The notes: a model not told the origin generated them from the sequence alone. Numbered from the stretch's first letter, positions 16,938-26,156 are shown. The stretch is 40,813 nt of DNA from Syntrophaceae bacterium UBA4778 (GCA_002403175.1 DHHG01000102.1:1-40813), one strand, 5' to 3'. Numbers and translations are program-made.

Positions 16938-17573
16938 CTACATCATAGATTTATTAAAGGCACCGAGTTCTTCATTGATCGTTTTGATTATTGAAATGAG
17001 GGTATTGTAATCGCTGTTTCTCGCTTGCTCTCCGGCTTTGAATTTCGACTCGACTTCGGATCTCTTCGATTTGATATCTTCCCTGAGTGCGTCGAGTTTC
17101 TTTTCTTGTGCCTGCAGTCCGGTTTTAACCTCTGCCTTTGCGAGATAATCATACTTCTGACGAATGTTTTCCATCTTCGCCTGGATATTTCGCAGATCAT
17201 GGCCCATGGTTTGGTTCAGAGCAGCCCATTCGGTTTTTCCGAGCTTCTTTTTCTTTAAGGATGCCATCTGCTCGCTTATTTTGACGGATTGGGCCTTCAG
17301 TTCGACAATTGATTTATGCACCTCATTCCATGCATGGTTGCGATCGGCGATCGACTTCCCTGCCACTGCATTCAACCGATTCTCCAGCACATCCGTATGG
17401 TTTTTCACGCCGGTTACCCGCTGCTTCAGAATGGTATGATCCACGGTTACCGGTGCAATGGAAGGGACTAGTGGGGTCATAGGCATTTTCCCGGATATCT
17501 CGGCCTTGATGTAACTTGCAGAAAATAAAATACTGAAAATAACAGCAACAACAATTTTGCCTTTCGAATGCAT
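16938..17573 (-). CDS. Exported coiled-coil protein of unknown function
   Basis: I chose the ATG at 17573 (MHSKGKIVV), which has AGGAGG six bases upstream; an ATG six codons earlier overlaps that ribosome site. A signal peptide (VVAVIFSILFSASYIKA) is followed by about 40 residues rich in Pro and Thr and then long heptad-bearing helices (LKQRVTGVKNHTDVLENRL and onwards to about residue 200) rich in Lys, Glu and Ala. It should be a periplasmic rod. I do not recognise a family. Confidence 0.7.
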   Translation of the reverse strand: MHSKGKIVVAVIFSILFSASYIKAEISGKMPMTPLVPSIAPVTVDHTILKQRVTGVKNHTDVLENRLNAVAGKSIADRNHAWNEVHKSIVELKAQSVKISEQMASLKKKKLGKTEWAALNQTMGHDLRNIQAKMENIRQKYDYLAKAEVKTGLQAQEKKLDALREDIKSKRSEVESKFKAGEQARNSDYNTLISIIKTINEELGAFNKSMM

Positions 17574-17860
17574 TATTTCCTCCTTATTCAATTTGATAAA
17601 AACTCATATGATTCAGATTGGTATAGCGAAACTGAAAAGTTATCAGGTTGAATGCCGACCGAGACATATTGAATTCTAATCCGCATGTTTCGTATATAAG
17701 AAAACCAAATCTCCGGCAATGTAAATTCCTATCAATTTCCCTTTCATTTTTTCTCTTAATCGTTGAGAAAATTACTTACTCCGGCTTACGCAACTTCCAT
17801 ATTTACAAAAAATGAACTTCGGGGTAGTTATGTACGAAATAATAGAAAGGAAGGCTTATC

Positions 17861-19441
17861 CTGATTCCAACTGAAAATAATAACGACGCGGCAAAAAGTC
17901 CACATAGTACAGTTGAATTTCTTTTACGCCGGATGCGCTTCAAGGGTGAGCTGCCCGCGTTTTCGGAAAATATTATCGAAATAAATAAGAAACTTTCGTC
18001 ACTGCATTCTATTAAATTCTCCTCCGACAGGGAAATCTCCAATCTTATTCTCAAGGATATGTCCCTGACCAATAAGCTTCTGAAAGTAGTCAATTCGGCT
18101 TTTTACGGGAGCATGCTGGGAAAGGTGGCTACCATATCACGCGCCATCTTCCTGCTGGGTTTTGAAAAGGTGCGCATGGCTGCCGCTTCTCTGATTGTAT
18201 TTGAGTACTTACAGAATAAAAGCGAGGCTGAAGATTTAAAAGACGCAACACTTTCTTCTTTTTTTAGCGCGTTTATTGCCCGGGATGTTGCCCGTGGCAT
18301 TCAACTCAGAAGTTCGGAAGAGGCCTTTATCTGCGCCTTGTTGCACAATCTGGGGAAACTCCTGGTAATCTGTTACTTTCCCGAAGAATATGAAGAAATA
18401 AAAAACATTATTGCTTTGCAGAGCATGGATGAGCAGCGCGCCTCGCGACATGTGCTGGGCGTTTCCTACAGTGAGCTTGGCATCGGCATCACCCGAACAT
18501 GGAATTTCCCTGAAATCATCACCAGCAGCATGGAAATTGTCGATCAACCCCAGGAAAAAATCGCCGAAACGGAAACGGATATGATGAAAAGCATCGCGAA
18601 TTACGCCAATGAGCTGAGTGTCCTGGTCACGGAAGCAGATGAAAATAGACGAAATGAAAGTTTAGTAGCTTTGAATGAGAAGTACAATCGCGGAATTCCC
18701 TTTCCCTTTGAGCGTAGCGCATATTTAATTGCCGACGCAGTAACCGAGATCGACAGTTATGCGAGCATGTTCAAAGTCAATAAGGAGAAAAGCAGGTTTG
18801 TACGCCGGCTGGTGACGTTCTGTAAAGAAACGCTTCCCGACGATGAGAAAACCGCCTCCCTCCTGCCCGATGCTCCAGAAAATTCTGATCACAAATCCGG
18901 AACTGATTCGGTAACGCCTTCGTCTGCCAAAGACACACAGACTGCACTCCTCAAGAACTCCCTGGTCGAGATCGACGATGCCCTCCAATCGGGCAGCAAT
19001 ATGAGTCAATTGTTATATATGATACTGGAAACAATGTATCGTGGTTTTGAATTTAACCGGGTTTTAATATGTATGCTTAATCAAAGTCGAACGAGAATGG
19101 CGGCGCGCTTTGGCTTCGGCGAAAATATCGATGACTTCATCAGCAGATTTGAGTTTAAAATTGTTCGTTCTTCTGATTTTTTCAACATGGCGGTTCTGAG
19201 GAGAAAAGATTATCTGATAGACGATCTGATGGCTCGCGGCATCCGCGAAAATCTGCCGGACTGGTATCTTAAAATGGTCAGCGTAAAATCAATTTTGATT
19301 TACCCTCTGATTGTTAAAGATAATTGCATAGGCCTTTTTTATGCGGATAAAAAGAATGCCGGTATTCTCAATGAAGATCAGCAGGGCTACATGAATATCC
19401 TGCGCAACAAGGCGATATTGTCTATCTTAACAAAGCATTAA
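17861..19441 (+). CDS. HDOD-GAF signalling protein, likely non-AUG start
   Basis: An HDOD domain (LPAFSENIIEIN, then MSLTNKLLKVVNSAFYG and ALLHNLGKLLVICYFPEEY) occupies the first half; a low-complexity linker and a C-terminal GAF domain (IDDALQSGSNMSQLLYMILE to KNAGILNEDQQGYMNILRNK) follow. HDOD proteins are HD-domain relatives in signalling and stress control. The first ATG is at 17933, but it has no ribosome site and would cut off the VEFLLRRMRFKG stretch that resembles the start of this HDOD subgroup. The open frame runs back to a stop at 17843; GGAAGG at 17849-17854 points to CTG 17861 or ATT 17864. A sequencing error or frameshift is the alternative. Confidence 0.75.
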   Translation: MIPTENNNDAAKSPHSTVEFLLRRMRFKGELPAFSENIIEINKKLSSLHSIKFSSDREISNLILKDMSLTNKLLKVVNSAFYGSMLGKVATISRAIFLLGFEKVRMAAASLIVFEYLQNKSEAEDLKDATLSSFFSAFIARDVARGIQLRSSEEAFICALLHNLGKLLVICYFPEEYEEIKNIIALQSMDEQRASRHVLGVSYSELGIGITRTWNFPEIITSSMEIVDQPQEKIAETETDMMKSIANYANELSVLVTEADENRRNESLVALNEKYNRGIPFPFERSAYLIADAVTEIDSYASMFKVNKEKSRFVRRLVTFCKETLPDDEKTASLLPDAPENSDHKSGTDSVTPSSAKDTQTALLKNSLVEIDDALQSGSNMSQLLYMILETMYRGFEFNRVLICMLNQSRTRMAARFGFGENIDDFISRFEFKIVRSSDFFNMAVLRRKDYLIDDLMARGIRENLPDWYLKMVSVKSILIYPLIVKDNCIGLFYADKKNAGILNEDQQGYMNILRNKAILSILTKH

Positions 19442-19594
19442 AGGTTTTCTCACCGGGAGCGTTGTATTCCCATGAGTCTCTTTTTTTATTGAAAGGAATT
19501 CTTCCATAAATCCGGATGCGATTATCCCTGAAGGGAGCGCAAATATCTCTATCCCTGTGGCAAATCTCTCTTCTTAAATACGAGTTTTCATCCC

Positions 19595-20389
19595 TTATTT
19601 GTTCATGGGTTCCGATGTCTTCACTTCGGATGGGTTAACATCGATCGGTTTTTCCTCCCCATTCAGATCGGGGGATTTGACCTCTTTCTCAATCAGTTTT
19701 TCGGTGGCATTCTGTTCGGAACCGGCTGCTGCCGCAGGTTTGTCGGGCAACTTCAGATCGGTCTGTTTGACCGGTTCAACCGTCTGCTTTTCCGCTTTGA
19801 TCAAATCGGTTTCTTTGCTCGGAAGTACGAGCGGTTTTTCCGCCTTATTCAGAAGTTTCCCCTGGCTCTTCACCGCTGCAAAAAAATCACCGTAAAAGTT
19901 TTCGTCACTAATATTCCCTTCGTTGACGACTATGGATTCATACTTGGTTTCTGTGGGAAAGATCGGAATCAACCAGAGCAGTTTCCACCACGTTCTATAC
20001 GTCTTATGGGCAATCGTCTGCTGCGATGCCGACAGAGTCATTACTGAGCGGTCAGGACCGTCCTCCGCAATAAATCCGGAAAGAGTTATATGATAGGAGT
20101 AGTCCTTATCTTCCAGATCCTGCATGCTGCGACTTGCCTTCATCAGACCGGAGCCAGTATCAATCGTGTCGATTGTGAATCCCTGTTTGAGTAAGACCAT
20201 TTTCGAAGCGGTGAAAGCCTGCTTCGAGGGCAAATCAATAACATTCGAGTTCCCCGTCAGGGAGGTCTTTGAGGAAAACGCCAGGCGGTGATTGTCCGTT
20301 GTTGCGCAGCCGGATAAGACAACCATGGTAAGAATAACAATAGCAAGTGCGAGTTTGGATTTCCTGAAGAATAAAGAATGCGATTTCAT
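19595..20389 (-). CDS. Lipoprotein of unknown function
   Basis: The signal ends in a lipobox (MVVLSGCATT). The mature N-terminal half (SKQAFTASKMVLLKQGFTID, then GLMKASRSMQDLEDKDYSYH) forms a compact alpha/beta region with a WWKLLWLIPIF segment; the C-terminal third is a charged, Lys/Glu/Pro-rich tail of repeated KQTD/KETD units, probably disordered. I use the second ATG (20389), which sits eight bases after AAGGGG; another ATG two codons earlier is too close. Convergent with the HDOD-GAF gene. Family not recognised. Confidence 0.7.
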   Translation of the reverse strand: MKSHSLFFRKSKLALAIVILTMVVLSGCATTDNHRLAFSSKTSLTGNSNVIDLPSKQAFTASKMVLLKQGFTIDTIDTGSGLMKASRSMQDLEDKDYSYHITLSGFIAEDGPDRSVMTLSASQQTIAHKTYRTWWKLLWLIPIFPTETKYESIVVNEGNISDENFYGDFFAAVKSQGKLLNKAEKPLVLPSKETDLIKAEKQTVEPVKQTDLKLPDKPAAAAGSEQNATEKLIEKEVKSPDLNGEEKPIDVNPSEVKTSEPMNK

Positions 20390-20490
20390 AATCATAGCCC
20401 CTTCAGATCGAATTAAATAGGATTTATAATGAAAGAACCCAAAAAGAACAAGAGGATTTCACGAGAAAAAAACACCATACCTATATCGAG

Positions 20491-21069
20491 TTATCCCTTC
20501 AATTTCTTTAGCAGCAAGGCCATATTTTCACCCAGCACCTTCATGTTGTTCATGCCTTCCTGATCCGATGTCACTTCGCCGATCTCGCGCCCATAGGCCA
20601 TATTCCAGTAGCTTGCGCCCACCAGGAACATCTGCATGTAATGCAGAAAATGATTCATCGTATCAAAAGCGTGAATCGCGCCGCCTCTCCTTACGGCAAT
20701 CACAGCTCCCCCGACCTTATGCCTTAAGAGATCCCCATTGGCACGAGCAACCAGCCCGGCACGATCGATCAGGGCCTTTATTTCGGCAGTGACATCGGTG
20801 AAGTAGGTCGGCGATCCCAGGATGATGCCATCGGCCTCCGCCATCTTTGCAACGTATTCGTTTACACCATCTTCATCGCCGAACGCACAACGCCTGTCCT
20901 GCTTCTTCATGCAAGCGTAACAGGCCCTGCATCCCCTCAGCGGTTTCTGGGCAATATTGATCAGCTCCGTTTCAATGCCTTCCTTTTCCAGCTCCTGAAA
21001 TACAGCTTTGATCAGTAGCGACGTGTTGCCGTCCTTGCGCGGACTGCCATTGATGCCTACGACTTTCAT
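20491..21069 (-). CDS. Iron-sulfur flavoprotein / NADPH-dependent FMN reductase family
   Basis: A flavodoxin-fold protein of 192 residues. The FMN phosphate loop is GSPRKDGNTS, followed by the Cys cluster CRACYACMKKQDRRC typical of Isf-type flavoproteins of anaerobes, then LGSPTYFTDVTAEIKALIDR. Isf proteins carry FMN and a 4Fe-4S cluster and shuttle electrons or remove oxygen species; exact donor and acceptor here are unknown. ATG 21069 has GGAGG five bases upstream; an in-frame start nine codons earlier lacks one. A small membrane-protein gene lies 63 bp upstream and may share its transcript. Confidence 0.85.
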   Translation of the reverse strand: MKVVGINGSPRKDGNTSLLIKAVFQELEKEGIETELINIAQKPLRGCRACYACMKKQDRRCAFGDEDGVNEYVAKMAEADGIILGSPTYFTDVTAEIKALIDRAGLVARANGDLLRHKVGGAVIAVRRGGAIHAFDTMNHFLHYMQMFLVGASYWNMAYGREIGEVTSDQEGMNNMKVLGENMALLLKKLKG

Positions 21070-21132
21070 TTGATCCTCCAGATATAATAGTGTCAACTTC
21101 TGAAAATATATGCTGCCCCTCTTGCTTCCTTT

Positions 21133-21405
21133 CTATATCATTGTCAAAAGTGCTAACATCGGAAGGGCCAGGATGATGGAACTGTAAATCCACCATCTAA
21201 CCATATCGCCGCCGCCCTGCCTGGAACGTAAGGCTTTGATTGCTGCTCCGATCGCTCCAATCAAGCTGATGAAGACAATAGCCAATGCAAGCAGACCCCG
21301 ACCGCGACAGCCGAACACGTGAAGAGGCGACCAGGCAATGCTGTAAAAGAGCAGCGGCGCAAGTGCGGGGACGAGTACATGATAAAACAATTTATTATTT
21401 TGCAT
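21133..21405 (-). CDS. Small three-helix membrane protein
   Basis: A 90-residue protein with three hydrophobic segments (YHVLVPALAPLLFYSIAW; LLALAIVFISLIGAIGAAI; WWIYSSIILALPMLALLTMI) separated by short basic loops. No family recognised. The ribosome site is weak. It lies 63 bp upstream of the flavoprotein gene on the same strand. Confidence 0.55.
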   Translation of the reverse strand: MQNNKLFYHVLVPALAPLLFYSIAWSPLHVFGCRGRGLLALAIVFISLIGAIGAAIKALRSRQGGGDMVRWWIYSSIILALPMLALLTMI

Positions 21406-21513
21406 TCTTTAAAGCTCTCTACCGGCCTGTGCTTCTATCATTGATAAACAGCATGAGCATCAAGATGGATATCATCTCGTCTTGATAGTGACCAGTTTGA
21501 AATTGTTTGCGTT

Positions 21514-22005
21514 TTACTCTCCATTTAAGGTTGATCGTCTTTCTTCTCTGATTTCTCGGTATAATATTGCGTGCCATTTTTTCACCATGTTATAAGACAT
21601 ACCCATGTCATTTAAAATTTCTTCACTATTCGGCATTTTCGAAATCGGACAGTATTTATATATTCCGGTAATTCCATCCTCATTGAATTCATAAGGGTGT
21701 ATGCGGCAAAGCAGTGGTTTGACTGTCATGGGCAATAGGCAACCATCTTTCTTGAGAAAAACACATTTTCCATTTTTCGTGAGCTTGATAATATTTCGAC
21801 GTCCATTTCTATCCAGGACAAGCTCTTTCCAGGTAGAATCACAATTTCTATAAACCCCCTTCAAAGGCGCAGCCAAATAGAAATCCTTCGAATTTGTAAA
21901 AGACGTGATCCGTTCAATGTCTCCTTTCGTGACATAGATTTGAACAGCCTCACAACATGACAATCCTCTGGATCCGGCGCACTCGCTGCAAATATTTTTT
22001 TCCAT
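21514..22005 (-). CDS. YkgJ-family cysteine-cluster protein
   Basis: A cysteine-rich protein of the YkgJ (zinc/iron-chelating) family. The Cys pattern is ICSECAGSRGLSCCE near the N-terminus, NGKCVFLKKDGCLL in the middle, LLCRIHPYEF and a final YKYCPISKMP, enough to hold a metal or Fe-S centre. Role unknown; some family members modify or mature other proteins. ATG 22005 (MEKNICSE) has AAGGGAG six bases upstream; an ATG five codons earlier is the alternative. A decayed copy of this gene's 5' end lies at 24543-24632. Confidence 0.78.
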   Translation of the reverse strand: MEKNICSECAGSRGLSCCEAVQIYVTKGDIERITSFTNSKDFYLAAPLKGVYRNCDSTWKELVLDRNGRRNIIKLTKNGKCVFLKKDGCLLPMTVKPLLCRIHPYEFNEDGITGIYKYCPISKMPNSEEILNDMGMSYNMVKKWHAILYREIREERRSTLNGE

Positions 22006-22347
22006 TTCCGCTCCCTTCAATCGTGCAGCTTTTCAGAAGACAGGACATTCTCTGTCTGAAGAACCGCATGATTTTAAGACTCACCAGAGCTAGTTCTGGA
22101 GAATCTTCGACACCTGAGTTTATGGAATGATTATTCCTATATCACCCCTACTGCTAAGGCAAGAATTTACTCACCAGAATCAAAAGTCTCCTATATCTCT
22201 CCAAGCATCAGATCAATGGGCACTTCCCCTGCAATTGCGCAAGAGAATACGAATGGACCTTGACGGCTGCATGGTTTCACTATAGAGTTCAAAGGCCATG
22301 ACGGGCATCGTTCGATCAATCATTCATCAATCTTCAAGGAGCCGCCC
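22006..22347. other. 342-bp divergent intergenic region
   Basis: Lies between two genes facing away from each other, so it should hold both promoters, though I cannot assign boxes confidently. An imperfect hairpin (TTCA..GACAG and CTGTCTGAA, 22032-22060) lies just upstream of the YkgJ gene. A good AAGGAG ribosome site is at its right end. No open frame worth calling. Confidence 0.4.
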
Positions 22348-23241
22348 ATGAAATCCAAAAATATTCTGTTCCTCATTTTGATCGTTTTCTTTGTCCTGCT
22401 TTTTGCTCAACAGACCTTGGCGGACGGCGACGGTCCTTCCCGGCCCTTGACGGCGGGTGAGAAAGCATTTCTCGGCGAAGTCTTCAGGACCATCGAGAAA
22501 TCTCTGCCACCGGCGGCTGCGGGATGGGAGCAGACCCGAAAGCCGGCGTATCCAAAGGAAGTTCCCGATCATGTCGAGAAGGGGGCTTTCAGGACGGTCT
22601 ACCGGGCCGACTGGCTGGATCAGTCCCAAAAGACGCAACGCCAGCAGAAGCTTCAGAATTATATGACAAAGAATCCGCCAAAGAATAACGATATGGAAGC
22701 CATGGGAAAACAGATGGATATGTCCATCCAGGAGCAGGAAAAAATTATGGAGGAATTGCTGAAGGCGTCACAACGAAATGATCAGGCAGGCGTCCGGAAG
22801 GCGCAGGAGAAACTCAACGCCCTTCAGCAGAGGAATCAACAATCGATGAACAAAGCCATGGCGGGACAAATGCAGGCCGTGAAGGAATCGGAGATGGTAG
22901 ACGGCTGCCTGCAAGTGGAGATTGTGCTCAATGAAACGACAACGGGTTTGAAGAAGGCCTCACCATTGAAGATAGCCGGTGCGCCTCGCGCATTCAAATT
23001 GGACGACGGCAACTCGGGTGGGAAGGATTGCCCCTACGGACGTTCGGTCGTTCTACTCGGGGCCTGGGACAACGGCAGGCCCGGCAGCGATTATACCTAT
23101 TACCGTGGAAACTGGCGAAACGGCATACCGCACCCATCGATTAAGAACATGCTGATCACGGTGAGGGCAAGCGACAAGCGTGCCCTTGATTACCTCCGCG
23201 CAGTTAAATGGTCCGCCTTGAACGACCTCATCGCGAAGTAA
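22348..23241 (+). CDS. Exported protein of unknown function
   Basis: A Sec signal peptide (ILFLILIVFFVLLFAQQTLA) precedes 270 residues. The middle (about 110-180) is helical and Gln/Lys/Glu rich with QEQEKIMEELLKASQRNDQA and KAQEKLNALQQRNQQSMNKA, a likely coiled coil. The end (about 200-297) is a compact region with AFKLDDGNSGGKDCPYGRSV and VLLGAWDNGRPGSDYTYYRG. AAGGAG lies before the ATG. I recognise no family. Confidence 0.65.
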   Translation: MKSKNILFLILIVFFVLLFAQQTLADGDGPSRPLTAGEKAFLGEVFRTIEKSLPPAAAGWEQTRKPAYPKEVPDHVEKGAFRTVYRADWLDQSQKTQRQQKLQNYMTKNPPKNNDMEAMGKQMDMSIQEQEKIMEELLKASQRNDQAGVRKAQEKLNALQQRNQQSMNKAMAGQMQAVKESEMVDGCLQVEIVLNETTTGLKKASPLKIAGAPRAFKLDDGNSGGKDCPYGRSVVLLGAWDNGRPGSDYTYYRGNWRNGIPHPSIKNMLITVRASDKRALDYLRAVKWSALNDLIAK

Positions 23242-23375
23242 GCTGATCTACGGCCAGAATAGCAAAGGATTCCGGAAATGCGTGATGCCTGTATCAAAGA
23301 CGAGCGCTTATTAGCAATCAAGCTTTCAATGTAAATATGGGGCGCCCGACTCCGCCCTCAATGAACTGCATCTTC

Positions 23376-23864
23376 TCATTGAAGAAAATCTATCAGTTCC
23401 ACTTCAAAGATCAACGTTGCCTTCGGCGGAATGGGGCCTGCGCCCCTGTCTCCATAGGCAAGTTCCGGCGGTATGATGAGAAGGCGTTTTTCTCCTTTTC
23501 TCATTGACAGAAAGGCCTCGTCCCACCCCTTGATAACCCGGCCTTTCCCGACAGTAAACAGGAATCGCTCGCCTCGATCCACGGAGCTGTCGAACTTCCT
23601 TCCATCGAGGAATCTGCCGGTATAATGCGCTTCCACAAGCGCCCCGCGATTGGGTGTTTCCCCCGTTCCTTCCTTCAAGACGATATATCTCAGGCCGGAC
23701 GGCATACGAATCGCATTGGGGTATTTTTCTTTAATGAAAGCCTCTTCGTTGACAATCTTCCCTTGCTCCGCCGGCGCCGCCTTTTCAGCAGACCAGCATT
23801 CTCCCGCAAGAACGCTAAACAGTATGAACATAAAAATGTAGGTACATAATCTAAGATGGGCCAT
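23376..23864 (-). CDS. Exported FKBP-type peptidyl-prolyl isomerase
   Basis: A signal peptide ([20 protein letters not shown]) leads a short linker and one FKBP domain (about 55-162): [84 protein letters not shown]. These carry the aromatic active-site residues of the fold (Tyr, Phe-Asp, Trp, Tyr, Phe). It should fold proteins in the periplasm. AAGGAG lies just before the ATG. FkpA/Mip-type N-terminal dimer helices are absent. Confidence 0.9.
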   Translation of the reverse strand: MAHLRLCTYIFMFILFSVLAGECWSAEKAAPAEQGKIVNEEAFIKEKYPNAIRMPSGLRYIVLKEGTGETPNRGALVEAHYTGRFLDGRKFDSSVDRGERFLFTVGKGRVIKGWDEAFLSMRKGEKRLLIIPPELAYGDRGAGPIPPKATLIFEVELIDFLQ

Positions 23865-23985
23865 GTGACTCCTTCGTGTGTGTTACTAAATTTTCTTCCA
23901 GGTAATGCAAGTGGTCAGGGCAGACGTAATCTTAAAAGTCGTGCACTTTGACGGGCGTTTTCCATGACCGGCGTCCCCTTCACCA

Positions 23986-24522
23986 TTACGGATTTATTGC
24001 TGTCCAGCTATCCATAGCCATTGTTTTCATCAATTTATTCTCAATTTCAATTTTTTGATAAGTGAAAGCAATTTCCTCGTAATCCGGCATGGGTGCGTTA
24101 TTTCCCATTTTGATCAGTTCACTGGACCTCATGTCGATACTTGCGACATTGGCGTTGTATAATTTTACGGAGTACGTTGGGATTACCTCCCCTTTGGGGC
24201 CGCGTGATATAAATGTAAGTACCACGGTTTTCAAATTCTCGTTTGTGAACAGAGCGGTGTATAATTGTGTACTGGCCGGGCCGATCGCCTTGGTTACCAC
24301 AAAAGGTTTGTGCATTCTTTGGCCGGTGGGAAGGCCGCTGGCTGGATCGCGAGGACTTACGACCGAGTGGGAAGTGCCTAGGACAGGAATCTGAGATCCT
24401 CTAGTATCAGCTCTAAATACCCCCTGCCTTTGTCCCTCGATGACCATAGTAATGTGCTCGGCAAAAACAGGAGCGGCGACTAAAACAATTAACAGAATAA
24501 CAAATGCGGCAATCTTTCTCAT
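23986..24522 (-). CDS. Hcp (TssD)-family protein with Sec signal peptide
   Basis: The mature part follows the type VI secretion tube protein pattern: ITMVIEGQRQGVFRADT, HSVVSPRDPASGLPTGQRMH, KPFVVTKAIGPASTQLYTAL, TVVLTFISRGPKGE, then YSVKLYNANVASIDM and EEIAFTYQKIEI. Hcp hexamers stack to form the T6SS inner tube and act in the cytoplasm, so a cleavable signal (IAAFVILLIVLVAAPVFA before EHIT) is unusual. No other tss gene occurs in the window. ATG 24522 has GGAG six bases upstream; an ATG nine codons earlier is the alternative. Could be a secreted Hcp-like ring with another function. Confidence 0.78.
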   Translation of the reverse strand: MRKIAAFVILLIVLVAAPVFAEHITMVIEGQRQGVFRADTRGSQIPVLGTSHSVVSPRDPASGLPTGQRMHKPFVVTKAIGPASTQLYTALFTNENLKTVVLTFISRGPKGEVIPTYSVKLYNANVASIDMRSSELIKMGNNAPMPDYEEIAFTYQKIEIENKLMKTMAMDSWTAINP

Positions 24523-24542
24523 ATATACATCTCCTTTGCTTT

Positions 24543-24632
24543 CGTTCAATATCTGCGTGAGTAATATAATTTGAACACTATAACATCATAAAAATCCCTG
24601 AATCCGGCTCATTCGCTGCAAATATTTTTCCA
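24543..24632 (-). pseudogene. Decayed 5' fragment of a ykgJ-like gene
   Basis: Read on the - strand, TTGGAAAAATATTTGCAGCG and what follows align with the start of the intact YkgJ gene (ATGGAAAAAAATATTTGCAG, at 22005), with small deletions and frame breaks. Similarity continues through a TGTTCAAAT block and an ATTGAACG block and fades at the ribosome site of the hcp gene. It has no open frame and is a relic of a second copy cut off by, or fused to, the hcp gene. Confidence 0.6.
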
Positions 24633-24783
24633 AGCTTTGTTCACAGCTCCAAATATCAAGAATGTAGGTTGAGTCTATGCCATACTTCAAAGAGGTACAG
24701 TCATCAAATCGGAACTAGTTGTGAAATGTAGGTCTGATCCTCAAATTCTCCTATCCGTTATCCTTGCTCCAACAAAAGGTCTT

Positions 24784-25947
24784 TCAGGCCAACACCTGAC
24801 TACATTGGTTCCAGCCCACGACGTGCACGCCCTTATGTCTGTATGATTCATCCCCCGCGTAAATAAGGGCCGGTACATCCGCCAGTTTCCCCGCAAGAAG
24901 CATCCATTTTTCCAGACCGGCAAAGGATTCGTGCGTCAGCGTTCTACCGGATTTGATCTCGATGGGAATGAGCTTCGCGCCCTGCTCCACAATAAGATCC
25001 ACCTCATTGCCGTTGCTGTCCCGCCAGAAATAGAATAAGGGTTTTTCACCGCGATTGAGATTCGATTTTATCAACTCTGAGATAATGAAGGACTCAAAAA
25101 TATTTCCGCGCAGCGGATGCGTCATCATCTGCTCTTCTGTCCGAATGCCCAAAAGCCATGCGACAAGCCCTGAATCGTAAAAATAAAGCTTAGGCATTTT
25201 CACGAGTCGTTTATTGAAATTTGATGTGTGAGGACGCAAGAGGAAAGCCAGATAACTCGCCTCAAGAACCGATATCCAAGCCTTTGCCGTATTATGGGTG
25301 ATGCCGCAGTCCGTTGCCAGCGATGATAGATTGAGCAGTTGGCCCGTTCGTCCGGCGCACAATCTGACAAAACGCTGGAAGACCTCCAGTTCTTGGACCT
25401 TAAGCATTTGCCGGACATCCCGTTCTACATAAGCCGTCACATAAGCGCTGTACCAGATCGACGGTTCCAGAGCGCGATCGTAGATTGGCGGGTAAGAACC
25501 TGTCAACAGCATTGAATCGATGTTAGCCGGAAGCCTCTTTGCCCCTTTCAGTTCCGAAACGGAGAAGGGCAATAATTCTATAAAAGCTGTGCGGCCAGCC
25601 AGTGATTGCGTGATACCCGACATGAGACCGAACTGCTGAGATCCGGTCAAAATATACCTTCCCATCCGTCTGTCTTTGTCCACACGCGTCTGAAGATAAG
25701 AAAGAAGCTCCGGGCAACGCTGTGCTTCATCCAGTACAGCGCCATTGGGAAATCTGTCAAGAAATGAACGAGGATCCTCCTGCGCATTCCTGCGCAGATC
25801 CGGCTCCTCCAGCGAGGCATACGGACGATCAGGAAACACCGCTTTTGCCAGCGTTGTCTTGCCGGACTGACGCGGCCCGGTCAAGGTAACAATTGGAAAA
25901 CCGCGCAACAGTTTCCTGATTGTTTGTTCAGCGTTCCTTTTGATCAT
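24784..25947 (-). CDS. DUF4143 AAA-type ATPase
   Basis: A 387-residue protein: AAA_14 P-loop domain with Walker A GPRQSGKTT (24-32), Walker B-like GAVLDEAQR, sensor RYILTGSQQFGL and GRTAFIELLPFSVSEL, then a winged-helix part (LSSLATDCGITHNTAKAWIS) and the C-terminal DUF4143 section (FNKRLVKMPKLYFYDSGLVA) ending in a PD-(D/E)XK-like nuclease fold (GNEVDLIVEQGAKLIPIEIK). Family members are common in mobile and defence DNA; their function is not settled. No ribosome site precedes the ATG; see the promoter entry. A second family member lies at 33639-34775. Confidence 0.88.
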   Translation of the reverse strand: MIKRNAEQTIRKLLRGFPIVTLTGPRQSGKTTLAKAVFPDRPYASLEEPDLRRNAQEDPRSFLDRFPNGAVLDEAQRCPELLSYLQTRVDKDRRMGRYILTGSQQFGLMSGITQSLAGRTAFIELLPFSVSELKGAKRLPANIDSMLLTGSYPPIYDRALEPSIWYSAYVTAYVERDVRQMLKVQELEVFQRFVRLCAGRTGQLLNLSSLATDCGITHNTAKAWISVLEASYLAFLLRPHTSNFNKRLVKMPKLYFYDSGLVAWLLGIRTEEQMMTHPLRGNIFESFIISELIKSNLNRGEKPLFYFWRDSNGNEVDLIVEQGAKLIPIEIKSGRTLTHESFAGLEKWMLLAGKLADVPALIYAGDESYRHKGVHVVGWNQCSQVLA

Positions 25948-25949
25948 GA

Positions 25950-25984
25950 CACAAATGAATAATGAAAATTATGCAATTTGTCAA
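25950..25984 (-). promoter_or_regulatory. Candidate promoter giving a nearly leaderless transcript
   Basis: On the - strand TTGACA (25979-25984) lies 31 bases before the ATG, with a TATTCA-like -10 seventeen bases further on (weak). Transcription would start close to the ATG, which agrees with the absence of a Shine-Dalgarno sequence. The other DUF4143 gene has the same arrangement. Confidence 0.4.
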
Positions 25985-26120
25985 TCTCTTTTACAATTAG
26001 CATAAAACATCTCTGCTCTGCTAATGTATGGTTTGCGTCAAGATATCCCAGGCAATTGTGCCACCAGTGGTGGAACTTTTGTATTTCCGCAGCAGGATTC
26101 GAATATAAACATGCAAAGGG

Positions 26121-26156
26121 CGTCCCTAACTTTCCCACGTCCCCAACTTTCCCACG
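26121..26156 (+). repeat. Short tandem repeat, two 17-bp units
   Basis: CGTCCCTAACTTTCCCA (26121-26137) is followed directly by CGTCCCCAACTTTCCCA (26138-26154), differing at one base, then a further CG. It lies in the gap between the DUF4143 gene and the small coiled-coil gene. Confidence 0.65.
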
